Positions 25,003-33,877 of a DNA stretch of 64,000 bases are shown here, piece by piece. The DNA comes from Streptomyces maremycinicus (GTDB taxonomy: Bacteria; Actinomycetota; Actinomycetes; Streptomycetales; Streptomycetaceae), in contig NZ_BBYG01000018.1 in assembly GCF_001184025.1 (NCBI RefSeq), positions 186,001 to 250,000 on the forward strand. The letters run 5' to 3'. Every line of letters starts with the position of its first letter. Position 1 is the first letter of the stretch. A model generated the notes under the pieces. The model searched no databases. It was not told where the DNA came from and worked only from the letters and a program-made list of their open reading frames with translations. A program made the position numbers and the translations under genes.

Positions 25003-25580
25003 CTGCTGACGTCGTAGACCTTAGCATCCTGATCCTGGGGAGGAGAAATCGAAATCCGCACGGCCGAACGGGCCGCCCGGACCGCCGCCCACAGCAGGAT
25101 CTCCGGGCCCGGCAGCCACGGATGACGGGTGTCCGGCGCGACCATCCAGCGCGTCGACGCGCCCTCCGCGGCGGGGGTGAGCGCCGGTACGGTCACCGCG
25201 TCGCCCGTGCCGTGGCACAGCAGTGGCGGCACCGTCGCGGTACGGCCGTCCCGGCGGCCTTCGGCGCTCCACTCCTCCCACTCCAGCAGCGAGGGCAGCC
25301 GCTGGGCCGTGCCCGGCGCCGCGAACAGCAGGGTCCGCCCGCGGAACGCGGCCACCGGGCCGGAGCCCGGCCCCTCGCTCCACAGCCGGTCGAGCATCAG
25401 CCGGCCGAACATCGCCGGCGCGCTGACGATGTCGAACGCCGAGCCGCAGGGCAGCACCACCGGGGCCTGCGGTCGCTCCGCCCAGAAGGCGAGCGTGCTG
25501 CGCGGATATGTTCCGGCGGAGGCCAGCCAGGCGGCGCCGTCCGGGGTGACACCGATGGGTTCCTCGCATGCGCTGCTCAT
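24993..25580 (-). CDS. Bifunctional DNA primase/polymerase-like conserved protein
   Basis: This 195-residue protein contains GAAWLASAGTYPRSTLAFWAE, PVVLPCGSAFDIV and TRHPWLPGPEILLWAAVRAAR. The pattern is shared by actinobacterial proteins labelled as the N-terminal part of bifunctional primase/polymerases. I do not see a clear catalytic acidic triad, so an enzymatic role is unproven. ATG 25580 is the start. The reading frame ends inside tRNA-Lys copy 3, whose 5' bases (GCGCCGCTAG) supply the stop codon. An mRNA from this gene would continue into the tRNA. Confidence 0.55.
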   Translation of the reverse strand: MSSACEEPIGVTPDGAAWLASAGTYPRSTLAFWAERPQAPVVLPCGSAFDIVSAPAMFGRLMLDRLWSEGPGSGPVAAFRGRTLLFAAPGTAQRLPSLLEWEEWSAEGRRDGRTATVPPLLCHGTGDAVTVPALTPAAEGASTRWMVAPDTRHPWLPGPEILLWAAVRAARSAVRISISPPQDQDAKVYDVSRRR

Positions 25581-25663
25581 GCCCCCAGGTGTACCGGGGG
25601 TGAGCGGATGATTTCACAGGGTTGCCGGAAACCGGGACGGGAGGGACCGAAGAGGAGTATCTT

Positions 25664-25689
25664 GCCCGCCCGGCATATGCCAGGCGGGC
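25664..25689. repeat. 26-bp palindrome centred on GGCATATGCC
   Basis: GCCCGCC-C-GGCATATGCC-A-GGCGGGC is an inverted repeat with one mismatch pair. It lies 84 bases upstream of the gene starting at 25580 and 140 bases past the end of the gene ending at 25829. It could be an operator for the former or a terminator for the latter. Confidence 0.5.
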
Positions 25690-25828
25690 GGACGGACAGG
25701 CGATCGGGTGGCCTGACGCACGGTCGGTCGGGGTGCCGGGCCGCTTGCTCGGTCGGCCGCTCGGTGAGTGAGCGATGCAGGGTGCTCCGGCCGGGTCGGG
25801 CGAGGCGCTCGGACCGGGCAGGTGAGGC

Positions 25829-26197
25829 TCAGACGGGGTCGGCGTGCCCCCGCCCCTCGGTGTCGCCCCGCAGCAGATCCCGGCCGAACTCGACCATCTT
25901 CTGCGCGTAGTCCTCGGTCCACTCGGCCCGCTCGCCGATGTCCGCGGGCGTCAGCCGGTCGAAGCGGCGTGGATCGGCGAGCTGTGCCGCCGCCATGGCC
26001 TGGAACTCCACCGCCCGGTCGGCGGCGGCCCGGAACGCGAGCGTCAGCTCCGTCGCCCGCGTGAGCAGCGCCGCCGGATCGTCTATCGACTCCAGGTCGA
26101 AGAAGTGCTCCGGATCACCGGCCGCCTCGGCGGGCTCGAAGAGCAGGGGCGCGGGGCGTAGCCGCGGTTCGTTCCGACGCGGCGTGGGCTCCGCCAT
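25829..26197 (-). CDS. Conserved hypothetical protein
   Basis: This small acidic, helical protein of 122 residues starts MAEPTPRRNEPRLRPAPLLF. It has no membrane segment or metal-binding motif. The middle is rich in Ala, Glu and Arg (ATELTLAFRAAADRAVEFQA) and could form a helical bundle or coiled coil. The start is fixed by a very good ribosome binding site, AGGAGGAG. It lies 143 bases after the helicase gene on the same strand but probably has its own signals. I do not recognise the family. Confidence 0.65.
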   Translation of the reverse strand: MAEPTPRRNEPRLRPAPLLFEPAEAAGDPEHFFDLESIDDPAALLTRATELTLAFRAAADRAVEFQAMAAAQLADPRRFDRLTPADIGERAEWTEDYAQKMVEFGRDLLRGDTEGRGHADPV

Positions 26198-26340
26198 GTC
26201 TTCTCCTCCTCGTACGGTTCGGATGGCCACCGGCGGACAACACCGGTGGCGTGGACCACCCTCCATTGTCCCCCGGCGGCGCAAGAGGCCCTCGGCCCCG
26301 CAGTATCAAGGCTTCCGGTGCCCCCGATGTTCCTGCCGGT

Positions 26341-27681
26341 TCACGGTCTCCAGGCCACCCGGTGCTCGGCGAGGTGGGCCAGGACCGCGTGGTTCGCCTC
26401 CCAGCCGTCCGGGAACTTCACGAGGGTTCCCAGCTGGACCGGTTCCGTCGAGGGGTAGGCGTCCAGGAGGTCGCCCACGCCGGCCCGGCACACCACCACG
26501 CACGCGTGCCGGTGCCGCGAGGCCAGCACGCACAGGCGGCCCGTCTCCAGGTGGAAGGCGGTGGCGTCGGGGCGGCCGGAGAGCGGGTGGAGGATCACCG
26601 TGACGTCGAACTCCATGCCCTGGAGCCGGTTCGCCGTGTCCACCGTCACGTCCGGGACGCCCAGCTCGGCGAGCGCCGCCCGGACCGCGGCCGCCTGGTC
26701 GCGGTGGGCGGTGCCGACGGCGACCCGGTCGGCGGTCAACGGGGTCGGGTCGGGAGAGAGTTCCGAGGTGGCCGCCCCGCCGCGGTCCAGCAGCCGCCGG
26801 ACGACCGTCGCGACGGCCCGCACCGCCTCCGGGTCGGTCCGCGGTGTGTGCCGGGCGGGCAGCTCCAGCAGGCCCCAGCCGGACTCCGCCGCCTCGTCGA
26901 TCACCCGGTCGGTGCCGGAGCCGTCCGCGGGCACGGCGAAGGAGAGCCGCCGGTCCCCGTGTCCGGTGCCGCTGCGGAACGGGGTGTACGGGTAGAACGC
27001 GTCGGAGACCAGCGGCGCCGCCGACGCCGGGAGCCGCCAGGACACCGGCAGCCGGTGCTGCGGCAGCTCCGGGTTGTGGGCGAGCAGGGTGCTCACCGCC
27101 GAGGCCGACGGATCGTACGACAGGCCCGCCCACTGCTCGCCGCCGACGATCGAGAACGGGTCCAGCTGCCCCGGGTCGCCCACGAACAGCGCCCGCTCGA
27201 ACAGCCCGGCCACGGCCAGCAGCCCGTCCGACCGCATCTGGTAGGCCTCGTCCACGATCGCGTGCCGCCACGGCTCGTCGACCTTCACATGCGCCCACTT
27301 GGCGGCCGTGGAGATCACCACCGGCAGGCCGCCCAGCTCCGCCGCCTTCGCCGACTTCCGTACGTTCGGCAGCTCGTCGAGCACCTTGTCGTACGGGTCG
27401 GCGTCACTGCTGTGCAGCCGGCCGACGGGCAGCTCGGGGTTCTTCACCGCGAGCCGGACGACCAGGTCGTCGACCTGCGCGTTGGTCTGCGCGACCACCA
27501 TCAGCGGCCGCCCCGCCTCGGCGAGTTCCAGCGCCGCGCGGACGACGAGCGTGGACTTGCCGGCGCCGGGCGGGGAGTCGACGACCACCCCGCGCGCGCT
27601 GCCGTGCAGCGTGTCGCGCAGGATCGCGTCGGTGGCACGGGTGGCGGCGGTACCGGGGTCGAAGGCGGCCTCGGTGGTCAC
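26341..27681 (-). CDS. Compact SF1 helicase (AAA domain)
   Basis: This 446-residue superfamily 1 helicase has all core motifs: Walker A SPPGAGKST (36-44), Ia region VVAQTNAQVDDL, Walker B VDEAYQM (143-149), motif III FVGDPGQLDP (167-175), motif IV VSWRLPAS, motif V DTANRLQGMEFD (348-359) and motif VI CVLASRHRHACVV (384-396). The order and size resemble the Dna2/Upf1-like SF1B group without accessory domains. GTG 27681 overlaps the preceding stop (GTGA) and has AGGAGG seven bases upstream, so it is translationally coupled to the unknown protein. As the last gene of a nuclease-unknown-helicase operon it probably acts on DNA ends or forks. Confidence 0.85.
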   Translation of the reverse strand: MTTEAAFDPGTAATRATDAILRDTLHGSARGVVVDSPPGAGKSTLVVRAALELAEAGRPLMVVAQTNAQVDDLVVRLAVKNPELPVGRLHSSDADPYDKVLDELPNVRKSAKAAELGGLPVVISTAAKWAHVKVDEPWRHAIVDEAYQMRSDGLLAVAGLFERALFVGDPGQLDPFSIVGGEQWAGLSYDPSASAVSTLLAHNPELPQHRLPVSWRLPASAAPLVSDAFYPYTPFRSGTGHGDRRLSFAVPADGSGTDRVIDEAAESGWGLLELPARHTPRTDPEAVRAVATVVRRLLDRGGAATSELSPDPTPLTADRVAVGTAHRDQAAAVRAALAELGVPDVTVDTANRLQGMEFDVTVILHPLSGRPDATAFHLETGRLCVLASRHRHACVVVCRAGVGDLLDAYPSTEPVQLGTLVKFPDGWEANHAVLAHLAEHRVAWRP

Positions 27682-29276
27682 AGCACATCCTCCTGGGTGA
27701 CGGAATCGGGGACCTCGGGCACCTGCTCGCCCGGCGGACCGCCGTGCGTCCACGGCGTGTCCTCGGGGTCGGGCAGCTTCGCGCCGCCGCGCTGCTCGTG
27801 CTCGAAGAGCGTGAAGCACAGCCGGTCGCCCTTCTCGGGCACGGACCCCGCCTCGGGCTCCTTGCCGCGGCCCATCTTGTCGACGATCCGCAGCACCAGC
27901 AGGCCGTCCTCCTCCTCGCCGTCCCGCCCCACGAACTCGGCCGCCTGCGGCTTGCCGCCCAGCGACCGGAACACCTTCGCCCGCTCCCCGAGATGCGGCC
28001 GGTCGTCCGTCCGTACGGTGACCAGGGGGCGCGGGCTCGGCCGCTTGCTCTCGCTGTACGCCATGACCACGTCGACGACCTCGCCCGCGAACGCCTCCCC
28101 GGCCAGCCGCCGCCCCGCCATCACCAGCGGGTCGTCGAGCGCCTCCTGCGCCTCCAGCCGGGCCTGTTCGCGCTCGCGGCCGGCGAGCTTGTTGGCGGCG
28201 GTGACCGCGTCGTCGCGCCGCGGCTGCGGGGGCTCACCGGCGACGACCCGGTCGCGGTGGCCGGTGAACGACCAGCGGTCGCGGGTCCACCGCTCCTCGA
28301 CGTGCGCGCCCTCCGGCAGCGCCCGCAGCAGGTCCAGGCCCTCCCACACCTTGTCCCAGGTGGGCAGCGTCCGGCTCCGCACCAGCTCGCGGATCTCCCG
28401 CTCGGCCGCGGTGAGCGCGCCCAGCCGGTCGTCCGCCTGGAGGCCGTCCTCGGCGGCGGCCAGGGCGGTACGCGCGCGGTCGTAGCGCTCGATGGCCGGG
28501 GCGAGCAGCTTGTTGTCGAACGCGGGGTCGGTCGCCGGACCGGCGGGCGGGCACAGCAGCTGTCCCGCGGCGTCCCGCGCGAGTTCCGCGCGCAGGGCCG
28601 CCTCCGCGCCCGTCTCTCCCGGCGGCGGGGCGATCCAGGCGAGCTGCGCCCCCAGGTGCTGGTCCTCCAGGCTGGACTGCCCGGTCGCCCAGTGCCGGCC
28701 CAGGAGCTCCGTCATCGCCGCCAGCAGGGAGGAGCCGGGCACCCGGGACCGCTCCCCGTAGTGGGTCAGCCACCGCCCGAGCAACGGCACGCGCGGGGGC
28801 GCGGGATACGGCGTCTCCGGGTCCTGCTCGGCCGTCCGCCGAAAGCGCATGGAGCGGCCCAGGAGGCGCACGAAGTCGACGCCCGCGCGGCTCGGGACGA
28901 TCAGCTGGGGCGCGTCGGCGCACAGCTCGACCTCGACCTTGACGCGTCTGCCGGTCTCCGGGTCGGTCTCGCTGCGCTCGGCGGCCTCGACGACGTCGGC
29001 GTAGGAGTCGAGGTACGGCAGGACGACGTCGGCCAGCTCGGCGAGGAACGCGAACCGCAGCTCGCGGTCGCGCGGCTGCGGTACGACGAGCAGCCGCGGC
29101 GCGTCCCGGTCGGTGCCGACCAGCGCGCCCAGCGGGGCACCGGCCTCACCGGCCGTGGTCAGCGGCACGAAGACCAGCGGCCGCTCGGAGAGGTGCCGGT
29201 GCCGGACGGTGGCGGTGGGCCGGGCGCGGCCGGTGGTGACGGCTTCGAGCCGGGCGAGGGTGGTGATCAGCGACAC
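27678..29276 (-). CDS. Uncharacterised protein between Fe-S nuclease and helicase
   Basis: This 532-residue cytoplasmic protein starts at GTG 29276 (MSLITTLARLEAV). It has no recognisable motif. The N-terminal half is mixed alpha/beta (RPLVFVPLTTAGEAGAPLGA, LRFAFLAELADVVLPYLDSY). The middle (about 300-420) is helical with many Arg/Glu, such as LAGREREQARLEAQEAL. The C-terminal part may be a beta-barrel (GEVVDVVMAYSESKRPSPRP, LLVLRIVDKMG). Its start overlaps the nuclease stop by 10 bases and its stop overlaps the helicase start by 4 bases, so the three should be made together. It may be the DNA-binding or scaffold subunit, which is inference. Longer upstream frames are shadows inside the nuclease gene. 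Confidence 0.8.
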   Translation of the reverse strand: MSLITTLARLEAVTTGRARPTATVRHRHLSERPLVFVPLTTAGEAGAPLGALVGTDRDAPRLLVVPQPRDRELRFAFLAELADVVLPYLDSYADVVEAAERSETDPETGRRVKVEVELCADAPQLIVPSRAGVDFVRLLGRSMRFRRTAEQDPETPYPAPPRVPLLGRWLTHYGERSRVPGSSLLAAMTELLGRHWATGQSSLEDQHLGAQLAWIAPPPGETGAEAALRAELARDAAGQLLCPPAGPATDPAFDNKLLAPAIERYDRARTALAAAEDGLQADDRLGALTAAEREIRELVRSRTLPTWDKVWEGLDLLRALPEGAHVEERWTRDRWSFTGHRDRVVAGEPPQPRRDDAVTAANKLAGREREQARLEAQEALDDPLVMAGRRLAGEAFAGEVVDVVMAYSESKRPSPRPLVTVRTDDRPHLGERAKVFRSLGGKPQAAEFVGRDGEEEDGLLVLRIVDKMGRGKEPEAGSVPEKGDRLCFTLFEHEQRGGAKLPDPEDTPWTHGGPPGEQVPEVPDSVTQEDVL

Positions 29277-30442
29277 ATCGTCCCCAGGGCGTCGGCGCGG
29301 AGTCGGGCGGCCCGGCGCAGGGCGGCGACCGCCGGATCCCGCGGATCGCCGCTCTCGCCGCGGGCCGCCGACAGGACGTCCTCGACGGTGGCCAGCCCGC
29401 CCAGTTCGGCCCGCACGGAACGGCCCAGGGAGGTCACGGCGCCGGCCGCGCGGGACCGCTCCCGGCAGTGGAACGCCAGCTCGCAGGTGGCCAGGCACTC
29501 GGGCGCGTAGGCGGCCGGGACCGCCTCGACGGCGGCGGTGAGCCGCTCGGCGGGCAGCTCGGGGGAGAAGCAGGTGCCCTCGGGGAGGGCGTCGGCGATG
29601 TCCTGGATGCGGGTGAGGCGGGCGAGTTGGCGGCTGGTGACGGCGCGCTGCTTGCGCACGTCGACGGCGGAGGCGGTGGGCAGGTTGGAGAAGTCCTTCG
29701 GGCAGACCAGGAGCACGCGGTGGCGCACGCGCGGGGCCGAGTCGAGGCGGGCGGCGACCGCCTCCAGGGCGAGCACGTACACGGCGGCCTGCCGGGCGGC
29801 CGCCCCGACCTTCGCCGGGTCCGCCGAGCCGTCCAGCATCGGGAAGGACTTGATCTCCACGACCGTCCAGCTGCCGTCCGGGTGGACCACCACCGCGTCC
29901 GGCTCCAGGAAGGCGGGGGAGCCCGCGACGTCGAGCGCGATCATCGGATGGTCCAGGAGCGTCCAGGTGCCGCTCGCCTCGGTGGCCTCGCGCAGCGCCA
30001 GCGCGGTACGCGCGGTGCGGCCCTCGGGGCCGATCGCGGACAGGTCGGGCAGGGCCGCGCCGGCGGGCGGCGCGGCGCCCGGATCCAGCCGCTCGTGCAC
30101 CAGCCGCAGCAGTTCCGCGCCGCCGTCCGCCTTCACCTTCGCCTCGAACGCGTTGCCGCGGGTCAGGGCGAACTGCGACTGGCCGAAGGCCGAGGGCGAG
30201 CCCAGCGCGTCGGCCAGCGTCGCCTTGTCCACCCCCGCGCCGTCGAGGATCGCGCGCCGCTCGCAGCCCGGGTTGGCGGCCAGCGCCGCGAGGGCACGGG
30301 CGTCCAGCGCCTTGGCCGGAACGTCGGGGCCGCGCAGCTCAGCGAGCCGCTGCCGGAGCGCCGTCCCCCGCGTCCGAGGGGGTGGCACCCGGCTCGGCTC
30401 CGGGGCCGAACCGTGACTCGCGCTGCCGTGGAATTCGCTCAC
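29267..30442 (-). CDS. RecB/Cas4-like PD-(D/E)XK nuclease with Fe-S cysteines
   Basis: This 391-residue predicted nuclease has the RecB-family active site: GNAFE (Glu100), Asp182 in LEPDAVVV, Glu196-x-Lys198 in WTVVEIKSF, and the QxxxY motif at Gln218/Tyr222 (RQAAVYVLAL). Four cysteines fit the Cas4/AddB iron-sulfur pattern: Cys60 before the active site, then Cys316-x3-Cys320-x5-Cys326 (ECLATCELAFHCRE) near the C-terminus. GTG 30442 is the longest plausible start and overlaps the PAP2 gene by 104 bases. GTG 30388, with GGAG upstream, would shorten the low-complexity N-terminus. It is the first gene of the three-gene operon. Confidence 0.85.
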   Translation of the reverse strand: MSEFHGSASHGSAPEPSRVPPPRTRGTALRQRLAELRGPDVPAKALDARALAALAANPGCERRAILDGAGVDKATLADALGSPSAFGQSQFALTRGNAFEAKVKADGGAELLRLVHERLDPGAAPPAGAALPDLSAIGPEGRTARTALALREATEASGTWTLLDHPMIALDVAGSPAFLEPDAVVVHPDGSWTVVEIKSFPMLDGSADPAKVGAAARQAAVYVLALEAVAARLDSAPRVRHRVLLVCPKDFSNLPTASAVDVRKQRAVTSRQLARLTRIQDIADALPEGTCFSPELPAERLTAAVEAVPAAYAPECLATCELAFHCRERSRAAGAVTSLGRSVRAELGGLATVEDVLSAARGESGDPRDPAVAALRRAARLRADALGTMCR

Positions 30443-31292
30443 CCGTCGAAGTCTGGCATCCGCCACTGACAATCGAGGACGATGTGCCGGCGGAGGCGGC
30501 TGCGACCAGGGGGACACGGGCCTGGAACCACTCCCGGGCACGGTCCGCGCCGCGCATCACCAACGGCGTCAGCAGCAGCCCGACGCCCATCACGGCCGCG
30601 CCCGCGACCGCGTCGAGGAAGTAGTGGTTGGCGGTGCCCATCACCACGAGCGTCGTCACCAGCGGGTAGACGACACCCGCGGTCCTCGCCGTACGCGTGC
30701 CGCCGTACCGCCACAGCATGACACCGCACCACAGGGCCCAGCCGACGTGCAGGCTGGGCATCGCCGCGTACTGGTTGGTCATGCCGCCCATGCCGCGCGG
30801 CGCGCTCGCCTCACCGCCCCACCAGCCGTACGAGCTGTACTGGGCCATGGTGTCCACGAAGCCGTGGCCCGCCGACAGCAGCCGGGGCGGGCAGGTCGGC
30901 ATCAGGGTGAAGCCGATGAGCCCGATGAACGTGGACGTCATCAGCCAGGTGCGGGCCGCGCGGTAGAGCTGGGTCCGGGACCGGAACAGCCAGACCAGGA
31001 TCACCGGTGTCACCAGGTAGTGCAGCGACGCGTACCAGAAGTCGGCCGGCACGCCGATCCACGCCTGGGTCCGGAACAGCCGGTTCAAGGGGTGCTCGGC
31101 GTTGATGTGCAGGAACTTCTCGATGCGCAGCAGCGCGAGGCCGTGGTCGACGGCGGTGGTCACGTCGCCGCGCGCGAGCAGTCGGCCCGCGGAGTAGCAG
31201 GCGTATACCAGCACGAGCAGCGGCAGCTCGGTCCACCAGCGCAGCCGTGTCCGCGGGGCCGCCTCGGTGCCTGGTGTCTCGGTCTGCGGCAT
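30339..31292 (-). CDS. PAP2-family membrane phosphatase
   Basis: This 317-residue integral membrane protein has about six helices. The phosphatidic-acid-phosphatase-2 motifs are MPSLHVGWALWC and GTANHYFLDAVAGA. The upstream part (VDHGLALLRIEKFLHINAEH) resembles actinobacterial PAP2 proteins related to inositol phosphorylceramide/phosphoinositide enzymes. It would dephosphorylate or transfer a lipid phosphate at the membrane face. ATG 31292 is followed by a conserved-looking N-terminus. The last ~60 residues are hydrophilic, Ser/Gly/Pro-rich and overlap the nuclease gene in another frame, so that tail may be a recent extension. Confidence 0.85.
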   Translation of the reverse strand: MPQTETPGTEAAPRTRLRWWTELPLLVLVYACYSAGRLLARGDVTTAVDHGLALLRIEKFLHINAEHPLNRLFRTQAWIGVPADFWYASLHYLVTPVILVWLFRSRTQLYRAARTWLMTSTFIGLIGFTLMPTCPPRLLSAGHGFVDTMAQYSSYGWWGGEASAPRGMGGMTNQYAAMPSLHVGWALWCGVMLWRYGGTRTARTAGVVYPLVTTLVVMGTANHYFLDAVAGAAVMGVGLLLTPLVMRGADRAREWFQARVPLVAAASAGTSSSIVSGGCQTSTGERIPRQRESRFGPGAEPGATPSDAGDGAPAAAR

Positions 31293-31515
31293 CCGATCGC
31301 CTCCCCCTTCGTTTCGCTGTGTCGTCGCTGCTGTGCCAGTGGCTCGGGACGGGCCACTTTACGGCGCGGGTGCGCGTGCTCGATGGGCGCCCCGGCTCTC
31401 AAAGACGCTGAGATCGCCCACCGGGTTGCCCCTGTTCAGCGTGAGCGATGATGGAAGGGATCCGCCTCCGATTTCTCCCCCGATCCCTCCAAGGGTCTCC
31501 CCGGAAAGGTCCCCC

Positions 31516-32109
31516 ATGGCACCGCGCATCCTGCTGGCCCGGCACGGACAGACGGAGTGGTCGCTGTCCGGCAAGCACACCGGCCGGACGGACGTGCCCC
31601 TCCTTGAGGAGGGCCGCAGGGGCGCCAAGCTGCTCGGCGAGCGGCTGCACCGGGCGCCGTTCGACGGCCTGACGGACGCGGAGATACGCACCAGCCCGCT
31701 GGTACGCGCGCGGGAGACGTGCGAGCTCGCCGGTTTCGGCGAACGGGCCACCGCCTGGGACACCCTCATGGAGTGGCACTACGGCGCCTACGAGGGCATG
31801 ACCCCCGCCGAGATCCAGGCCGCCAGGCCGGGCTGGCTGATCTGGCGCGACGGCGTCCCCGAGGGGGAGACGCTCGCCGAGGTCACCGCCCGCGCGGACG
31901 AGGTCGTCGCCTGGGCCCGCTCGGCCGACCGGGACGTGCTGGTCTTCGCCCACGGGCACATCCTCCGCTCCATCGGGGCACGCTGGCTGGGTCTGCCGCT
32001 GGACTTCGCGGCCCGGATCCGGCTGAACCCGACGTCGCTGTCGGTCCTGGGCTGGGCCTACGGAGAACCGGCGATCGAGAGCTGGAACGACCTCGGGCAC
32101 CTCGGGTAG
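31516..32109 (+). CDS. Histidine phosphatase (phosphoglycerate mutase-like)
   Basis: This 197-residue enzyme of the RHG family has catalytic LARHGQTEWS, the second arginine in RTSPLVRARET, the acid region EWHYGAYEGMTPAEI and the second histidine in VFAHGHILRSI. It lacks the insertions of glycolytic phosphoglycerate mutase, so it is more likely a phosphatase for a small phosphorylated metabolite. ATG 31516 has GGAAAGG upstream. It diverges from PAP2 across about 220 bases and converges on the XRE-TPR gene. Confidence 0.9.
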   Translation: MAPRILLARHGQTEWSLSGKHTGRTDVPLLEEGRRGAKLLGERLHRAPFDGLTDAEIRTSPLVRARETCELAGFGERATAWDTLMEWHYGAYEGMTPAEIQAARPGWLIWRDGVPEGETLAEVTARADEVVAWARSADRDVLVFAHGHILRSIGARWLGLPLDFAARIRLNPTSLSVLGWAYGEPAIESWNDLGHLG

Positions 32110-32164
32110 GCGCGGGTGACCGCGTGCGGGGTCATCGGCCGCGGGCGGTAGCGGGCAGCGGGTC

Positions 32165-33622
32165 TCACACCATCCGCGGTGTCGAGGCGTGCCGCTCCAG
32201 GAAGGTGGACACGCCGCCCGCGCGCCGGTGCGGCAGCAGCACTCTGGCCGTACCCGCCAGCATCGTCTGGATCCGGGACGACTGGACCTGGTCCAGCAGG
32301 TCCAGGACCCGCATCCCGGCGACCGCAGCCTCGTCGGGGCGGCCCCCGCGCGCGAGGTCGTCGGCGAGCTCGGCCGTGTACAGCGCGATGTTGCGGGAGA
32401 AGTGCGGGTCCTGGAGGTCCGCCGCCCGCTTCGCGTGCCGGGCGGCGCGCGGCCAGTCGCCCAGCGTCGACCAGCACTGCGCCTCGAGGCCCTCGAGCTC
32501 GGCCTCGCCGTAGAAGCTCATCCACTCGGGGTCGCTGTCGCAGGGCCCCCGGTCGTAGAGGGCCTGCGCGCGGACGAGGGCCTGCTCGCAGCCCGTGCGG
32601 TCGGCGAGCCCCGCCCAGCCGCCCGCCTCGCGCAGCGCCAGCAGGGACATCAGGCGGGGAGAGCCCAGGGGGCGGGCGACGCGCTGGGCGGCCTGGGCGG
32701 CCCGGACGGCCTCCCGCGGGCGGCCCGCGTCCCGGGCCAGGAACGCCGTGTTGCAGAAGGCGTGCGCCTCCAGTCCCTGGTCACCGGTCATCCGGGCGGT
32801 CGCCAGCGCCTCCGCGTAGTGCGAGCGCGCGTCGTCGAACCGGCCCGAGTCGTGGGCCAGCCAGCCCACCGAGATGGCGAGTTCCCCGGCGCCCGAGTGG
32901 AGCCGGTCGGCGGTGGTCTGCCGGGTCGTCCCGGCGTCCAGCAGCGCGTAGGCGGCGCGCAGGGGTGCGGCGGCGCGGCGGTAGAGGCCGTCGGCTCCGT
33001 GCCGGTCGTCCAGCAGCCGGATCCTGCGGACCGCTTCTTCGAGGGCGCCGGCCTCGCTCGCTCCCGCGCGGCGCACGGGGCGGCCCGCCGACGCGTCGTG
33101 GGCGAGCCCGAGGGGGCCCAGCGTGGCGGCGGCCATCGTGGCACCTCCGCCGGTCATGAATGCGCGACGCAGCACGTCGCTCTCCTCGTCGTTGTGGTGC
33201 GTGTCGTACGGGTCCTGCGTGTCATACGGCTGCTGTGCCCTGCCCGTCTCAGCCGTGTTCCGCTCGTCACTGGTAGTGCGCTCCGGTCTCGTGGTGTGCG
33301 CGCAGGGCGCGTCCTCAGGGGCGCGCGCCCCTCGTCCGCGCACGGACGCGCGGGGCGCGAACCCCAGGTCGGTGAGCGTGCGGCCGGGGAACATGTGCAG
33401 GAACACCCGCTCGTACGCGTAGTTGGGACAGCGGATCTCGCCCGCCTCGACGCGCCCGATATAGCGGGCGTCACAGCTGACACGCTCGCCGATCTCGCGG
33501 GCGGCCCGCCGCACGAGTGCGGCGAACTCAGCCGGTGAGCGATGCCCGCGCAGGTGGCGGAAGGCGAGGTTGGGCCGTGCCGGCCGGTCGGGCCGAGGTG
33601 GGGTCACCGTTGACGACGCCAT
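32165..33622 (-). CDS. XRE-family regulator with TPR domain (NsdA-like)
   Basis: This 485-residue protein has an N-terminal helix-turn-helix-like region (HLRGHRSPAEFAALVRRAAR, then CDARYIGRVEAGEIRCPNYA). A polar linker follows, then an RRAFMTGGGATMAAATLGPL segment that looks Tat-like but is internal. From about 230 onward there are repeated TPR-like helices (DDARSHYAEALATARMTG, REAVRAAQAAQRVARPLG, WPRAARHAKRAADLQDP). This architecture is typical of Streptomyces developmental or antibiotic regulators such as NsdA. ATG 33622 has GAGAGGA eight bases upstream; the very long open frame continuing upstream is antisense to the next genes and was discarded. Confidence 0.82.
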   Translation of the reverse strand: MASSTVTPPRPDRPARPNLAFRHLRGHRSPAEFAALVRRAAREIGERVSCDARYIGRVEAGEIRCPNYAYERVFLHMFPGRTLTDLGFAPRASVRGRGARAPEDAPCAHTTRPERTTSDERNTAETGRAQQPYDTQDPYDTHHNDEESDVLRRAFMTGGGATMAAATLGPLGLAHDASAGRPVRRAGASEAGALEEAVRRIRLLDDRHGADGLYRRAAAPLRAAYALLDAGTTRQTTADRLHSGAGELAISVGWLAHDSGRFDDARSHYAEALATARMTGDQGLEAHAFCNTAFLARDAGRPREAVRAAQAAQRVARPLGSPRLMSLLALREAGGWAGLADRTGCEQALVRAQALYDRGPCDSDPEWMSFYGEAELEGLEAQCWSTLGDWPRAARHAKRAADLQDPHFSRNIALYTAELADDLARGGRPDEAAVAGMRVLDLLDQVQSSRIQTMLAGTARVLLPHRRAGGVSTFLERHASTPRMV

Positions 33623-33877
33623 GGCCGGGTCCTCTCGTGCGAACCGTCGAACCATGCCGGAACAGGGATGAGTTGTCCGTGTGGCACCCTTGTTCCCGGC
33701 GGGCAAGAACGTACCTGCTGTGGTCGGGCCGCCATGCGGTGTTTGGCTACAAAACGGATATCTCATCCGCGATCTGCCATGAACTGCCATCCTTTGCGGC
33801 GTACTTCCGCCGTAGCCCTTGACGCCGTGCGGCGTTGAGCCGTGTGGACTGAGGCGGGCTGCGCGGTGGAGGCCGGT

